Shown here: positions 34,521-43,819 of the stretch, piece after piece
How the letters are laid out: every line of letters begins with the position of its first letter
How positions within the stretch are numbered: the first letter of the stretch is position 1
Source of the DNA: Photobacterium obscurum
Lineage (GTDB): Bacteria; Pseudomonadota; Gammaproteobacteria; Enterobacterales; Vibrionaceae
Length of the DNA stretch: 64,000 nucleotides
Direction: 5' to 3'
Assembly (NCBI RefSeq): GCF_026191635.1
Contig: NZ_JAKRRW010000002.1
Coordinates: 186,001 to 250,000, forward strand
Translations under genes and position numbers: made by a program
The notes under the pieces: model-generated
What the model was told of the DNA's origin: nothing
Database searches by the model: none
The model's input: the letters and a program-made list of their open reading frames with translations, nothing else

Positions 34521-36960
34521 AGCGCTTTGGGGGCATTACAAGCGCCACCCATTCCAAATTGTGTTGGTCTGGTTAGGCCTGACACTCGGGATCGCTCTGT
34601 TGGTTGGTGTCATGGGGGTCAACCAGCAGGCAAGAGAAAGCTATCGCCAGGGAGAGCATCTTTTTTCGAATCCATTTCCTCTCCGAATCCGCCATCAACA
34701 GCCTGCAATTAAAGTCCCGCAGGGCTTTTATATCCAGCTGCGCCGAGCAGGTTTCAGCCAGTGTGTGCCAATGGATCAGCATCGGGTTGTCACCGATCAA
34801 AACCGTGATTTTGATATTGTTGGTGTCGACCCGATTGCAATGTTCTCGAATTTTAAACACCAGGTGACTAGTGAAAACCAGGCTCAGATCCTGTCTCTTA
34901 TGCGCCCACCATATCCCATTATGGTTGGGGAGCAACTAGCAAGCTATATGGGGCTGAGTAACGGCCAGTTTATTACGTTAGACAGCGGAAAACAGATTGG
35001 CCCATTAAAAGTGGTTGAGGAAGAGCGGATTCGTGGTCCGAGAATGATCGCTGATATGTCGCTAGTGCGTGAGCTGCATCCGGGTTCTGGCCTTACGGCA
35101 ATTCTATGTGGCGCGATGAGTGCAGAACAGCTTGCCGATCTTGCCGACCAACTGCCTCCGGCACTGAAACTGGAGCGGCATCAGAGTGCAACATTGGAGC
35201 CGTTAACCGAAGCCTTCCATTTAAATCTCTTTGCGATGGGGATGCTCGCCTTTGTTGTTGGCCTGTTTATCTTTTATCAGGCAATGTCCCTGTCATTTTC
35301 ACAGCGGCAGCCGTTAGTCGGCCTTCTGCGTCAGGCGGGGGTTTCCGGACTACAACTGACTCAGGCTCTGTTATTAGAACTAGTCGCCTGGATCCTACTT
35401 GGGCTGATAGGGGGTAACTTGCTTGGATTGTTACTGGCCCAGCAGTTATTGCCTTCTGTCGCAGAGTCTCTGAGTGATTTGTATGGTGCCAATATTAGCC
35501 TATCGGTAAGTTGGCATTGGGAATGGGGCGTCGCCAGTTTAGCCATTGCTATCTTCGGCAGCTTGCTGGCCTGTGGCTGGCCGTTGGTTCGCTTGATTAA
35601 AACACAGCCCGCCCGTTTGTCGACGCATATGTCTCTGGTTCGGTTCAGCGGTCGGGAATTTGCGTGGCAGGCGCTCTTTTCTTGTATGTTCATTGGTGCA
35701 GCACTCGCTGTATATCAGTTGCCTCATGGGCAACTGGCAGGCTTTGTTTTAATCGCCTTAATCCTGATTGCTTCTGCGTTGGTCATGCCGTTTTTGTTAT
35801 GGCAGCTCTTCCGGGGATTGGGACTGTTTGTGCGTTCCGCCCGGTTGCGGTGGTTCTTTTCTGATGCCGCGGCAAGCCTAAGTTATCGTGGCGTTGCTGC
35901 AATGGCGTTTATGCTGGCGTTAGCTTCCAATATTGGGATGGAAACAATGGTCGGTAGTTTCCGTAACACCACGGAAACCTGGCTGGATCAACGCCTTGCT
36001 GCTGATATTTATGTTCGTCCGTCGCTTAACGTTGCCCCCCGAATTGCTAGTTGGCTAGATAACCAGGAGGAAGTGAAGCAGGTATGGTGGCAGTGGCGTA
36101 AAGAACTGCCGTCTGACGCGGGTATCCTCCAGGTTGTTAGTGTTGGTGGTACCCTGGAGGAGAAGCAGGCGCTATCCATAAAGGTGGCAATTCCTGAGTA
36201 CTGGCAGCGTTTGCATCATCAGCGAGCGGTATTGGTCAGCGAGTCTATGGCACTGAAGCAAAATTGGGCTCCTGGCGATAAGATTGACCTTCCAGCCCCG
36301 ATTAATAAAAGCTGGTTAATTGCGGGTGTCTATTATGATTATGGAAACCCCCATGGCCAGATCATCCTCTCTGACAAGCGTTGGCGAAGCTTGTGGCCAT
36401 ATAAAGGTCAGGTTGGTTTGGCTATACACCTGAAATCAGAAGCCGATTCAATGGCTGTCATGAAAAAAATGGGTGAGCGATTCCGGTTATCGCCAGAACG
36501 GGTTCGTAATAATACCGAGCTGTTGGAGCAGGCGATGCGGGTGTTTGACCGTACGTTTATCGTGACGGCGACGCTGGGTAAGCTTACTCTATTTATTGCA
36601 GTGTGCGGCTTGTTCTTTGCCACGGTTGCCGGTGAAGTCTCACGTCAACGCCAGTTTGCGTTGTTGCGATGTATGGGGATGACCGGACGAGAGCTGGCGG
36701 CTTTGGGAGGCGGACAGTTATTGCTTATTGGCTTGCTTACGGCCGTCATTGCTTTGCCGTTAGGGCTTGTGCTCGCGCAGCTGCTGATCGATGTTGTGCT
36801 GAAGTACTCTTTTGGTTGGACGATGCCCGTCCAGTACTTCCCGTTTGAATACTTGACGTCGTTAGGTTCAGCCTTGGTGGTTTTATTGCTGGCGGGAGCT
36901 TGGCCCGTTTGGCGTTTGGTCAAACGCTCTGCCATTTTGTCGCTAAGGGAGGCTTTCTAA
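34501..36960 (+). CDS. FtsX-like ABC permease, two repeats
   Basis: An 819-residue inner-membrane protein with two FtsX-type units. The first helix is near residues 17-35 (VLVWLGLTLGIALLVGV), with three more near 240-370. The second unit starts about residue 385, and the last three helices lie between about 690 and 810 (LGKLTLFIAVCGLFFATVAG..., ending ILSLREAF). Large periplasmic loops follow helices 1 and the middle helix. It resembles YbbP-type permeases (about 800 residues). Such machines move lipoproteins, lipids or hydrophobic molecules by mechanotransmission. The substrate is unknown. It overlaps the ATPase gene and shares one base with the lipoprotein gene. Confidence 0.88.
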   Translation: MSSPVAKALWGHYKRHPFQIVLVWLGLTLGIALLVGVMGVNQQARESYRQGEHLFSNPFPLRIRHQQPAIKVPQGFYIQLRRAGFSQCVPMDQHRVVTDQNRDFDIVGVDPIAMFSNFKHQVTSENQAQILSLMRPPYPIMVGEQLASYMGLSNGQFITLDSGKQIGPLKVVEEERIRGPRMIADMSLVRELHPGSGLTAILCGAMSAEQLADLADQLPPALKLERHQSATLEPLTEAFHLNLFAMGMLAFVVGLFIFYQAMSLSFSQRQPLVGLLRQAGVSGLQLTQALLLELVAWILLGLIGGNLLGLLLAQQLLPSVAESLSDLYGANISLSVSWHWEWGVASLAIAIFGSLLACGWPLVRLIKTQPARLSTHMSLVRFSGREFAWQALFSCMFIGAALAVYQLPHGQLAGFVLIALILIASALVMPFLLWQLFRGLGLFVRSARLRWFFSDAAASLSYRGVAAMAFMLALASNIGMETMVGSFRNTTETWLDQRLAADIYVRPSLNVAPRIASWLDNQEEVKQVWWQWRKELPSDAGILQVVSVGGTLEEKQALSIKVAIPEYWQRLHHQRAVLVSESMALKQNWAPGDKIDLPAPINKSWLIAGVYYDYGNPHGQIILSDKRWRSLWPYKGQVGLAIHLKSEADSMAVMKKMGERFRLSPERVRNNTELLEQAMRVFDRTFIVTATLGKLTLFIAVCGLFFATVAGEVSRQRQFALLRCMGMTGRELAALGGGQLLLIGLLTAVIALPLGLVLAQLLIDVVLKYSFGWTMPVQYFPFEYLTSLGSALVVLLLAGAWPVWRLVKRSAILSLREAF

Positions 36961-38045
36961 TGACAGTTAATATAGCCCGGCGTCAAATTGTGGCATTACT
37001 ATTGTGTGCGCTCGCATTAGTGGGCTGCGAACCGGTTGAACAGCAGTCAAACGCGTCTGATATTCTTCGTCAGGATCTAACTGGTACTTTCGAGCCTGTG
37101 GTGCCAGGTAAGCCACTGTCCTTTCCGCAAGATCACCTAGCTCATCCAGGTTTCCGAGCGGAATGGTGGTACCTGACGGCTAACCTTGAGTCTGACACAG
37201 GGGAGACCTTTGGTGTCCAGTGGACGCTGTTTCGCTTTGCAACCAGCACGGAAAAAGGTGACGGTTGGAAAAGTCCGCAGATGTATATGGCCCATACGGT
37301 TGTTACCAGCAAAAATAAAACATGGCATGCGGAACGCTTTGCCCGTGGCGGAATTGGACAGGCCGGTGTGGTGTCTAAGCCTTATCGGGCTTGGTTAGAT
37401 AACTGGTCATGGCGTTCCTACGGTGACACGCCTTTTCCTGGGCAGCTAGAATTTGCTGACGGGGCGATGGCTGGTGATTTGACGGTCAGTAACCAGGGGG
37501 CGCTGATTTACCAAGGTGATAATGGTTATAGCAAAAAACATGCGACCGAAGATATCGCTTCCTACTATTTCAGCGCACCGTTTCTAGATATCAGCGGGTC
37601 ATTACAACTGGATGGAAAATCCTACCAGGTGAAGGGCAATGGCTGGTATGACCGCGAGTGGAGCAGTGTCGGGTTATCAGAAAAACAACTGGGTTGGGAT
37701 TGGTTTTCTATTCATCTAGATGACGGAAGTGCCCTGATGGTATATCAGATCAGGGAAAAAGATGCCAAACCGTATTATTTTGGTTCTCTAAGCTGGCCGG
37801 ATGGAAAGACTATTATCTTACAGCCTGGTGATATTAGGCTGACGCCAATGTCTTTTACGACCCATAAAGGGAAGAATTATCCGTTGGATTGGCGTGTAGA
37901 TGTGCCTGCACATCAGATCGAACTAAAAGTGGATGTTGTCCGCAAGGAGCAGTGGTTGCCATTTGTGTTCTCCTACTGGGAAGGACCGATAAAAGTCAGC
38001 GGCAGTCACTCTGGACAAGGATTTATGGAGCTAACCGGTTATTAA
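36960..38045 (+). CDS. AttH/CrtC-like lipocalin-domain lipoprotein
   Basis: A 361-residue lipoprotein. The lipobox is LVGC with Cys23 as the lipidated residue. The mature part has the AttH/carotenoid-hydratase-like signature: HPGFRAEWWYLTANLE, WTLFRFA, MYMAHTVVT, and NGWYDREWSS. Members form tandem lipocalin-like barrels and often travel with an ABC ATPase and FtsX-type permease, as in the Agrobacterium att genes. The ATG overlaps the permease stop (TAATG). I infer a periplasm-facing partner for the transporter, perhaps binding a hydrophobic substrate. An actual carotenoid hydratase is unlikely, because no carotenoid genes are near. Confidence 0.85.
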   Translation: MTVNIARRQIVALLLCALALVGCEPVEQQSNASDILRQDLTGTFEPVVPGKPLSFPQDHLAHPGFRAEWWYLTANLESDTGETFGVQWTLFRFATSTEKGDGWKSPQMYMAHTVVTSKNKTWHAERFARGGIGQAGVVSKPYRAWLDNWSWRSYGDTPFPGQLEFADGAMAGDLTVSNQGALIYQGDNGYSKKHATEDIASYYFSAPFLDISGSLQLDGKSYQVKGNGWYDREWSSVGLSEKQLGWDWFSIHLDDGSALMVYQIREKDAKPYYFGSLSWPDGKTIILQPGDIRLTPMSFTTHKGKNYPLDWRVDVPAHQIELKVDVVRKEQWLPFVFSYWEGPIKVSGSHSGQGFMELTGY

Positions 38046-38090
38046 GTGCAAACGCATACCGGTGCGCCATAAGATAAATAGGACGAAAAA

Positions 38091-39404
38091 GTGGTAAATA
38101 ATTTTACAGTTGATGAACAAGCGCTCTCCCAGCGATTAATGAACTATCGTCGTGAGTTTCATCGTTATCCTGAATCGGCATGGTGTGAGTTTTTTACAAC
38201 CAGCCGAATTGCGGGTCATTTACAATTGCTGGGATACGAGCTTTGTTTTTCTGATGCGATCATAGCGCGTGACACCATTATGGGGCGGGATGACGCTAAC
38301 ATTGTCAAAGCTCAAGAGCGTGCTATTACATGGGGAGCTCAGCTTGAGTTCCTCGCCCAAATGGATGGGGTTACCGGTGTCGGGGCGATCCTAGATACCG
38401 GACGTCCTGGCCCGGTCATGGCCATTCGGTTTGATATCGACGCTGTCGATGTGATGGAAAGCCAAGATGATTCGCATCGCCCTCGTTTTTTAGGCTTTGC
38501 CTCTTTAGCGCCGGGGGTTGCCCATGCATGTGGACATGATGCCCATGCTGCTATCGGACTGGGTATCGCAGAGGTGCTGGCAGAAAATAAAGACACCTTA
38601 TGCGGCAAAATAAAGTTACTTTTTCAGCCTGCAGAGGAAGGCTGCCGTGCTGGTAAGGCAATTGCCGAAAGCGGTTGGCTGGATGACGTTGACTACTTCT
38701 TTGCTGCCCATATTGGAATGAACGTACCTAGCGGCACCTTGGTGTGTGACCCACAGCATTTTTTATGTAGCTCTAAGTTCGATCTTCATTTTTCGGGCAA
38801 ACCTGCTCATGCCGGTATTGAACCGAATGCCGGTCGAAATGCCCTCGCGGCGGCCTGTACCGCAGTCTCGCAAATGTTAGCCATTCCGCGTCATCGAGAT
38901 GGTATGACCCGTGTTAATGTAGGCCAGTTGCATGCCGGAGATGGACGTAATGTGATCCCTGCCAATGCTGTGCTGATGGGAGAGACCCGAGGTGAGAACC
39001 GCGAGTTGAATAACTATATGTATCAGCAGGTTGAGCAGATTGCACAGGCCTCTGCTATGATGCACGGCGTTCAGGTTGATATCAAAGCGCAAGGCGAAGC
39101 CATTGGGCTGCAAAACGACACCGAACTGGTTGAATTAATCGCCAAGGTAGGCCCTCAGAGCGGCTTTACTGAGATTATCCAAGCAAAAGATTTTGGTGCC
39201 AGTGAGGATGCAGGCTATCTGGTTGACCGCGTACAGTCGCGCGGCGGCAAAGCGATTTACTGCCTGGTGGGATCTGACCTGACTGCTGGTCACCACAACG
39301 GTGATTTTGATATTGATGAAAGCCGGATGCTGCCTGCGGTTAAGCTGTTTATCAATGCAATTCGACAGGTACAAACGACAGTAGATCCAGACGATATCGC
39401 ATAA
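38091..39404 (+). CDS. M20-family amidohydrolase, AbgA-like
   Basis: A 437-residue metallo-amidohydrolase. It is close to E. coli AbgA (436 residues), one subunit of p-aminobenzoyl-glutamate hydrolase: RREFHRYPESAWCEF, TGRPGPVMAIRFDIDA, HACGHDAHAAIGLG (metal ligands), FQPAEEGCRAGKA, AAHIGMNVPSGTLVC, and the C-terminal GHHNGDFD. Zinc or manganese ligands His/Asp/Glu/His are present. AbgB and the AbgT importer are not nearby, so the substrate may differ (other N-acyl amino acids). The start is GTG at 38091 with AGGAC upstream. A hairpin follows 66 bases after the stop. Confidence 0.82.
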   Translation: MVNNFTVDEQALSQRLMNYRREFHRYPESAWCEFFTTSRIAGHLQLLGYELCFSDAIIARDTIMGRDDANIVKAQERAITWGAQLEFLAQMDGVTGVGAILDTGRPGPVMAIRFDIDAVDVMESQDDSHRPRFLGFASLAPGVAHACGHDAHAAIGLGIAEVLAENKDTLCGKIKLLFQPAEEGCRAGKAIAESGWLDDVDYFFAAHIGMNVPSGTLVCDPQHFLCSSKFDLHFSGKPAHAGIEPNAGRNALAAACTAVSQMLAIPRHRDGMTRVNVGQLHAGDGRNVIPANAVLMGETRGENRELNNYMYQQVEQIAQASAMMHGVQVDIKAQGEAIGLQNDTELVELIAKVGPQSGFTEIIQAKDFGASEDAGYLVDRVQSRGGKAIYCLVGSDLTAGHHNGDFDIDESRMLPAVKLFINAIRQVQTTVDPDDIA

Positions 39405-39470
39405 TCAGTAGATTATAGTCAGCGTTCGTCTTGACGCGGTTCGGCCGATATTAAGTTGGCTATTTGGGGG

Positions 39471-39490
39471 ATGGCACCGCCGGGTGCCAT
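39471..39490 (+). terminator. Hairpin after the AbgA-like gene, weak terminator
   Basis: ATGGCACC / GGTGCCAT is an 8-bp perfect stem with a GCCG loop. No T-tract follows (TGTCCTG), so termination would be weak or Rho-aided. Confidence 0.45.
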
Positions 39491-39630
39491 TGTCCTGCTA
39501 GCCATGCTTCAGAGTAAATCTTTCCTAACCACGAACAAAACCGTGTTACATCTAAGACACTTTCTTTGCTTCCGCGCGCCTAAATTCATCTAGTCTAAAA
39601 AGACTTTAATTAGTATGTGCGGGGTTGCCG

Positions 39631-41946
39631 ATGGCCGAAAAAAGCGCAGATAAAGATGTGCCATCAGCACGTGGATTTTTATCAATAGATCCCACTTCTA
39701 TCAATATTGCGTCTTTTAGCGTCAATAACTGGCTGATCCCATTTTGTCTTAGTGAAAAGTTTAAATTTGCTACCAGAGTGGCGATTAGTCTGACGCTGGC
39801 ATTCTTAATCCCCATGGCGCTGGGCTGGCCGCAAGCATCTACGGCTGCAACGACTGTTATGCTAATTGCCTCAACGGGCAGCCGTCGAGAGTCGATAGCG
39901 AAAGGTACGCTTAGGGTGCTGGGGACTATTGTCGGCGCGATCATTGGTTTGATATTGGTCGGCTTTTTTGCCCAGGATCGGTTGCTTTACATGCTTTCGG
40001 TGTCGATTGTTGTCACTGTCATTTTTTATATCCGCAATGCTTACCTAGAGGATCCGACACTGTTCATGCTGACTGGTGTCATGATCTTGATGATGTTTAA
40101 TGGCGGTGAGGCAGAAGGGGCTTTTATATATGGTTTAGACCGAACACACCTGACAGTTTTTGGGGTTGTGATTTACACCCTGGTCGGCGTGTTTATCTTT
40201 CCTCCCCGTATCGAACAAAATCTGCATCAGCTAGCTGACGAACTTGGCAAGATACAGTACCAATTATTCGAGTTAATCAGTGATAAGGCTATCGTAACAG
40301 ACAAAGAGCGTGAAGCGACTGAAGAGACTGGAACTGAGGGTGAAGCGGTAGAGCCTGATTGCCCGCCTCAGCCTACAGTTTCAGAATTAATCTCGGCTCT
40401 CTATGCAGCCCAGGATGCTCTTGAATCTCGGTACAGCAGCATCAGCAAAGAATGCAGTGAAATTTCAGCATATAAAAAAGAATGGGATTATGCGCTGTAT
40501 TACTATAAGCAAATTACCGAGTTACTGCTTTTTGCCGCAAAAGCCCACGATCAACTTTCGGTGCAGTCACACCACTATATTGAAAACTATGACCAACTTG
40601 TAGGTGATATAAGGCAACGATTTCAGCTGCTTCCCAGGGCGTGGGAGGAGAAAGATCTAAAAACACATGAGCAGAGTATTGCCGTTCTGTACGATACTGA
40701 GCAGATGAAACGAAGTGGTCACTTACTACGAGGTACCACGATTACAACTGGGTACCTTTATCATCAGCTGGGTGAAAAGTTGAACCGTCTTATCAGTACT
40801 ATCAGCTGCATTGATTCAGTAACTGGTCGTGTCGCGTTTGCTGAATCCTTGCCAAGCGCACAGCCACGTTTCAGCTGGTGGGATGCCGAAAATGCCAAAT
40901 CGGCCATAAAAGTGTTTGTTGTCTATTGGTTCACCGGCCTGATATGGATCTTATTTAACCCCCCGGGCGGGTATACCTTTGTTGTTTTTTCGACTTTGTT
41001 TGCTTCAATCCTCTCGTTTTTGCCTGTGCACCCGGTCATGCTGTTTATTCTTTTTACCCTGGGGTTTATTTTTTCAGTACCAGCCTATGTGTTTATTTTG
41101 CCGCAGCTAACACTTGGTTCTGAGTTGGCCATTTTTATTTTTATCTATACTTTTGTTGGCTTTTATTTATTTAAAGGGCCGATCACTATCTTCTTTTTAA
41201 TTGGGATGTTTACCTTAGGCATTGATAACAACATGATTTATCATTTTGGCATTATTATGACCATTATAACCCTATTTTACATAGTGGTATTTGTTGTTGT
41301 ATTGTCTTATTACCTGCCTTTTTCTTCCCGGCCTGAACACCTATTTCTGGTGATGAGAGAGCGTTTTTTTAGACATGTATTTGGCGTCATTTCCTGTCAT
41401 CAGCGTTTATCACTCACTGTTTGGAATCGATGGCGTTTGAGGTGGCACCTAGTAACCATGAAAGTGACAGCAAAAAAGCTCAAAATGTGGGGGAGTAAGG
41501 TCAATGCTGATTACTATGAGAATCTGTCTACAGAGCAGTTGATGGCGTTCGCTAATCACTGTGATTTACTTTGTCATCATTTGGTTACTCTAAGCAAAGC
41601 TGAGCCTGGACTCAGGGCAAATCGATTAGTCGCTCAAGCAAGGGTGGCACATCGCGACCATGTTGTACCGGTAGTGGCACGACAGTTGGCCGAATTAAAT
41701 GTGAAAAAGACAATTACCGATAATCAACTCGATGAGTTGTCGAATATAAAACAGGATTATAGTGAGCTTGAAAAGCAGCTAGATACTTTCTTTATAAATA
41801 TAAAATGGTCTGAGTATTCAAAATCAGACATAGCAGGCTTTTATATTTTTCTAAACTTGAAAAAAAATGTTTTTGAGTCGTTGATGCAGAGCAAAGAGTC
41901 AAGCGATGCAATTAATTGGTCATCGTTAACTGAAAGTAAATTCTAG
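39631..41946 (+). CDS. FUSC-family inner-membrane pump (AaeB-like)
   Basis: A 771-residue protein with two blocks of five to six transmembrane helices (about residues 45-185 and 425-560), separated by a soluble acidic helical region, and a helical C-terminal tail. This is the layout of the FUSC/aromatic-acid-exporter group (AaeB, YccS). The Met-Ala start at 39631 follows GGGG; a TTG six bases earlier is less likely. It begins a run of closely packed genes with an outer-membrane channel, DUF1656 protein and HlyD adaptor, so together they should make a trans-envelope exporter. In E. coli AaeAB expels aromatic carboxylic acids; substrate here is inferred. Confidence 0.88.
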   Translation: MAEKSADKDVPSARGFLSIDPTSINIASFSVNNWLIPFCLSEKFKFATRVAISLTLAFLIPMALGWPQASTAATTVMLIASTGSRRESIAKGTLRVLGTIVGAIIGLILVGFFAQDRLLYMLSVSIVVTVIFYIRNAYLEDPTLFMLTGVMILMMFNGGEAEGAFIYGLDRTHLTVFGVVIYTLVGVFIFPPRIEQNLHQLADELGKIQYQLFELISDKAIVTDKEREATEETGTEGEAVEPDCPPQPTVSELISALYAAQDALESRYSSISKECSEISAYKKEWDYALYYYKQITELLLFAAKAHDQLSVQSHHYIENYDQLVGDIRQRFQLLPRAWEEKDLKTHEQSIAVLYDTEQMKRSGHLLRGTTITTGYLYHQLGEKLNRLISTISCIDSVTGRVAFAESLPSAQPRFSWWDAENAKSAIKVFVVYWFTGLIWILFNPPGGYTFVVFSTLFASILSFLPVHPVMLFILFTLGFIFSVPAYVFILPQLTLGSELAIFIFIYTFVGFYLFKGPITIFFLIGMFTLGIDNNMIYHFGIIMTIITLFYIVVFVVVLSYYLPFSSRPEHLFLVMRERFFRHVFGVISCHQRLSLTVWNRWRLRWHLVTMKVTAKKLKMWGSKVNADYYENLSTEQLMAFANHCDLLCHHLVTLSKAEPGLRANRLVAQARVAHRDHVVPVVARQLAELNVKKTITDNQLDELSNIKQDYSELEKQLDTFFINIKWSEYSKSDIAGFYIFLNLKKNVFESLMQSKESSDAINWSSLTESKF

Positions 41947-41958
41947 TGGGAGGGGGCA

Positions 41959-43608
41959 GTGCTGAAAGTCATGAAAACCATTATTGCTCTCTGTTCGATT
42001 GGAACGCTTACAGCTTGTTCTGTATCAGGTCCTGACTTTGAAGGGGTTGAAAAGGCCGCTTTGCCTGCGCAGTGGAACCAGCTGGATTATTTAGATAGTG
42101 GTTGGAAAACCGCGCAATGGTGGACCCAGTTTAGTGATCCTGTTCTTGACCGCCTTGTCGATCTGGCATCAAGACAAAACCTCGATTTGGAAGCCGCCGG
42201 GATGCGAATTTTACAGGCACGTGCTGCTCTGGGTATTGCTGATTCGTTTCGGTATCCACAACGTCAGGCTGTGTCAGGTAACTTGGCAAAAGTTTATCAA
42301 AATGAAAGGACCTTCGATAACGCCACACTGAGTTTTGATGCTGGCTGGGAGTTGGACGTATGGGGAAAGTTTGCTCGTGGTATAGAGTCTGCTGAAGCGG
42401 GCTTGTATGCCTCTATAGCCTCATACAGTGACATTATGGTGATTATTACGGCAGAGGTCGCTCGAAACTACGTTAACTATCGTACTTTTCAGGAAAGGGT
42501 GTTGCTTTCTGAGCGCAATATCGACATTCAGAAGCGGGTTGTCAGGATCACCCAGGTTCAGTTTGATTCAGGGAATGTGACGGAACTTGATGTCCAACAG
42601 GCCAAAACTCAACTCTATACCACTCAGTCTGCACTGCCGGGACTTAAAATAGGAATGATGCAGTCGCGTAATGCATTGGCTGTCCTGCTCGGTATTTTGC
42701 CTGAAGAGGTGGAGGGGCTGCTGGGGTCTTCAGCCATTGATGCCAAGATCAACTCCTTTGATGACAAATATACCAGAAGCCGTAATCAGCAAAAGTTAAT
42801 CGGCTATGATCAGTACTCACTGATCCCCCGTCCGCCTTCAGTACGTACCGCAGTTGATGCATCCCTGGTGTTACGCCGCCCTGACTTGCAGTTGGCCGAG
42901 CTTCAGGCCCATGCTCAAAGCGCGCAAATTGGTGTTGCTGAAACAGAATTATTTCCAAAGTTTTCTCTGTTTGGTGCGATTGGCATCAACAGTACGGTCC
43001 CGGCGGGGAATGATTTTAGCTTCAGTGATTCACTAACCTTGTCTCTGGGGCCATCGTTTTCATGGAACATTTTTCAATACGGGCGAGTGAAAAATAATAT
43101 TCGGCTTGAAGATGCACGTTTTCAGGAAACGTTGACGAACTACAACAAGCGAGTCTTGCTTGCTGTGCAGGAAGTGAGTAATGCGCTGGAGGCCTATCAG
43201 CTTAATACAGAACAGAAGGCATTGGCGTTTAATTCAGTTAATGCTTCAGTGCGGGCTTTTAATATCTCTCTGACGCAATATGAAAATGGTGAAATATCGT
43301 TTGAGCGTTTGCTGAACTCTATCGAGAAAATGACCCGAAGTGAAGATAGCTATGCGCTAGTCAAAGGTAATGTCGCCAATCAGGTGGTTGCACTTTATAA
43401 ATCGCTTGGTGGTGGCTGGGAGGCATATACCGGCAGGGCATTTGTCAAAGAGCAGCATATTGAGCAAATGAGAGGCCGAACAAACTGGGGAGACATGCTA
43501 GATCAACCGGTTCTTCCGCCTTTGTCGACCGACCAAGTGAACAAGGCACAAATTCCATTTGGTGACAAAGCAAGAACAGACAGTGTCGACAATGGGGGAG
43601 ACCCATGA
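41959..43608 (+). CDS. TolC/NodT-like outer-membrane efflux lipoprotein
   Basis: A 549-residue outer-membrane channel. The signal ends in the lipobox LTAC, so it is probably lipid-anchored. Two outer-membrane-efflux repeats follow: NLDLEAAGMRILQARAALGI in the first and LVLRRPDLQLAELQAHAQ in the second (the DLQLAE pattern is typical of NodT/OprM). FSLFGAIGI, and SFSWNIFQYGRVKNN near residue 370, are also characteristic. The start is a GTG at 41959 behind GGAGGGGG; an ATG at 41971 is the alternative. It is 12 bases after the FUSC gene. The DUF1656 gene begins within its last codons. Confidence 0.9.
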   Translation: MLKVMKTIIALCSIGTLTACSVSGPDFEGVEKAALPAQWNQLDYLDSGWKTAQWWTQFSDPVLDRLVDLASRQNLDLEAAGMRILQARAALGIADSFRYPQRQAVSGNLAKVYQNERTFDNATLSFDAGWELDVWGKFARGIESAEAGLYASIASYSDIMVIITAEVARNYVNYRTFQERVLLSERNIDIQKRVVRITQVQFDSGNVTELDVQQAKTQLYTTQSALPGLKIGMMQSRNALAVLLGILPEEVEGLLGSSAIDAKINSFDDKYTRSRNQQKLIGYDQYSLIPRPPSVRTAVDASLVLRRPDLQLAELQAHAQSAQIGVAETELFPKFSLFGAIGINSTVPAGNDFSFSDSLTLSLGPSFSWNIFQYGRVKNNIRLEDARFQETLTNYNKRVLLAVQEVSNALEAYQLNTEQKALAFNSVNASVRAFNISLTQYENGEISFERLLNSIEKMTRSEDSYALVKGNVANQVVALYKSLGGGWEAYTGRAFVKEQHIEQMRGRTNWGDMLDQPVLPPLSTDQVNKAQIPFGDKARTDSVDNGGDP

Positions 43609-43817
43609 TGGAGATGCCTCACGAGCTAGCCATCGGAGATGTGTATTTCTCGCCCTTTCTTCTTGTGGTGATTATGGCCGTTATTGCGACGTGGGTTTCC
43701 GTTGCCGTTTTGAATAAGACCCGGCTTTCACGGTTGATCGCTTTTCCTTCGGTGACGTTTTTGGCAATTACGCTGTTGTATATCGTTGCTATCGATTCAT
43801 TTTTCTTGCGGTTTTAG
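43605..43817 (+). CDS. DUF1656 small membrane protein (AaeX-like)
   Basis: A 70-residue protein with two membrane segments (about residues 15-37 and 46-66) and the DUF1656 opening HELAIGDVYFSPFL. AaeX/DUF1656 proteins are constant companions of HlyD-FUSC efflux pairs, and their function is not known. Its ATG overlaps the stop of the outer-membrane gene (ATGATGG), and the adaptor gene starts two bases after its stop, so it is inside one operon. A start at the second ATG is equally possible. Confidence 0.88.
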   Translation: MMEMPHELAIGDVYFSPFLLVVIMAVIATWVSVAVLNKTRLSRLIAFPSVTFLAITLLYIVAIDSFFLRF

Positions 43818-43819
43818 GT

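Noticed and set aside
36960-38045. Carotenoid 1,2-hydratase
   Set aside because: The CrtC-like domain is shared with AttH; this is a lipoprotein in an ABC operon, and no carotenoid genes are near.
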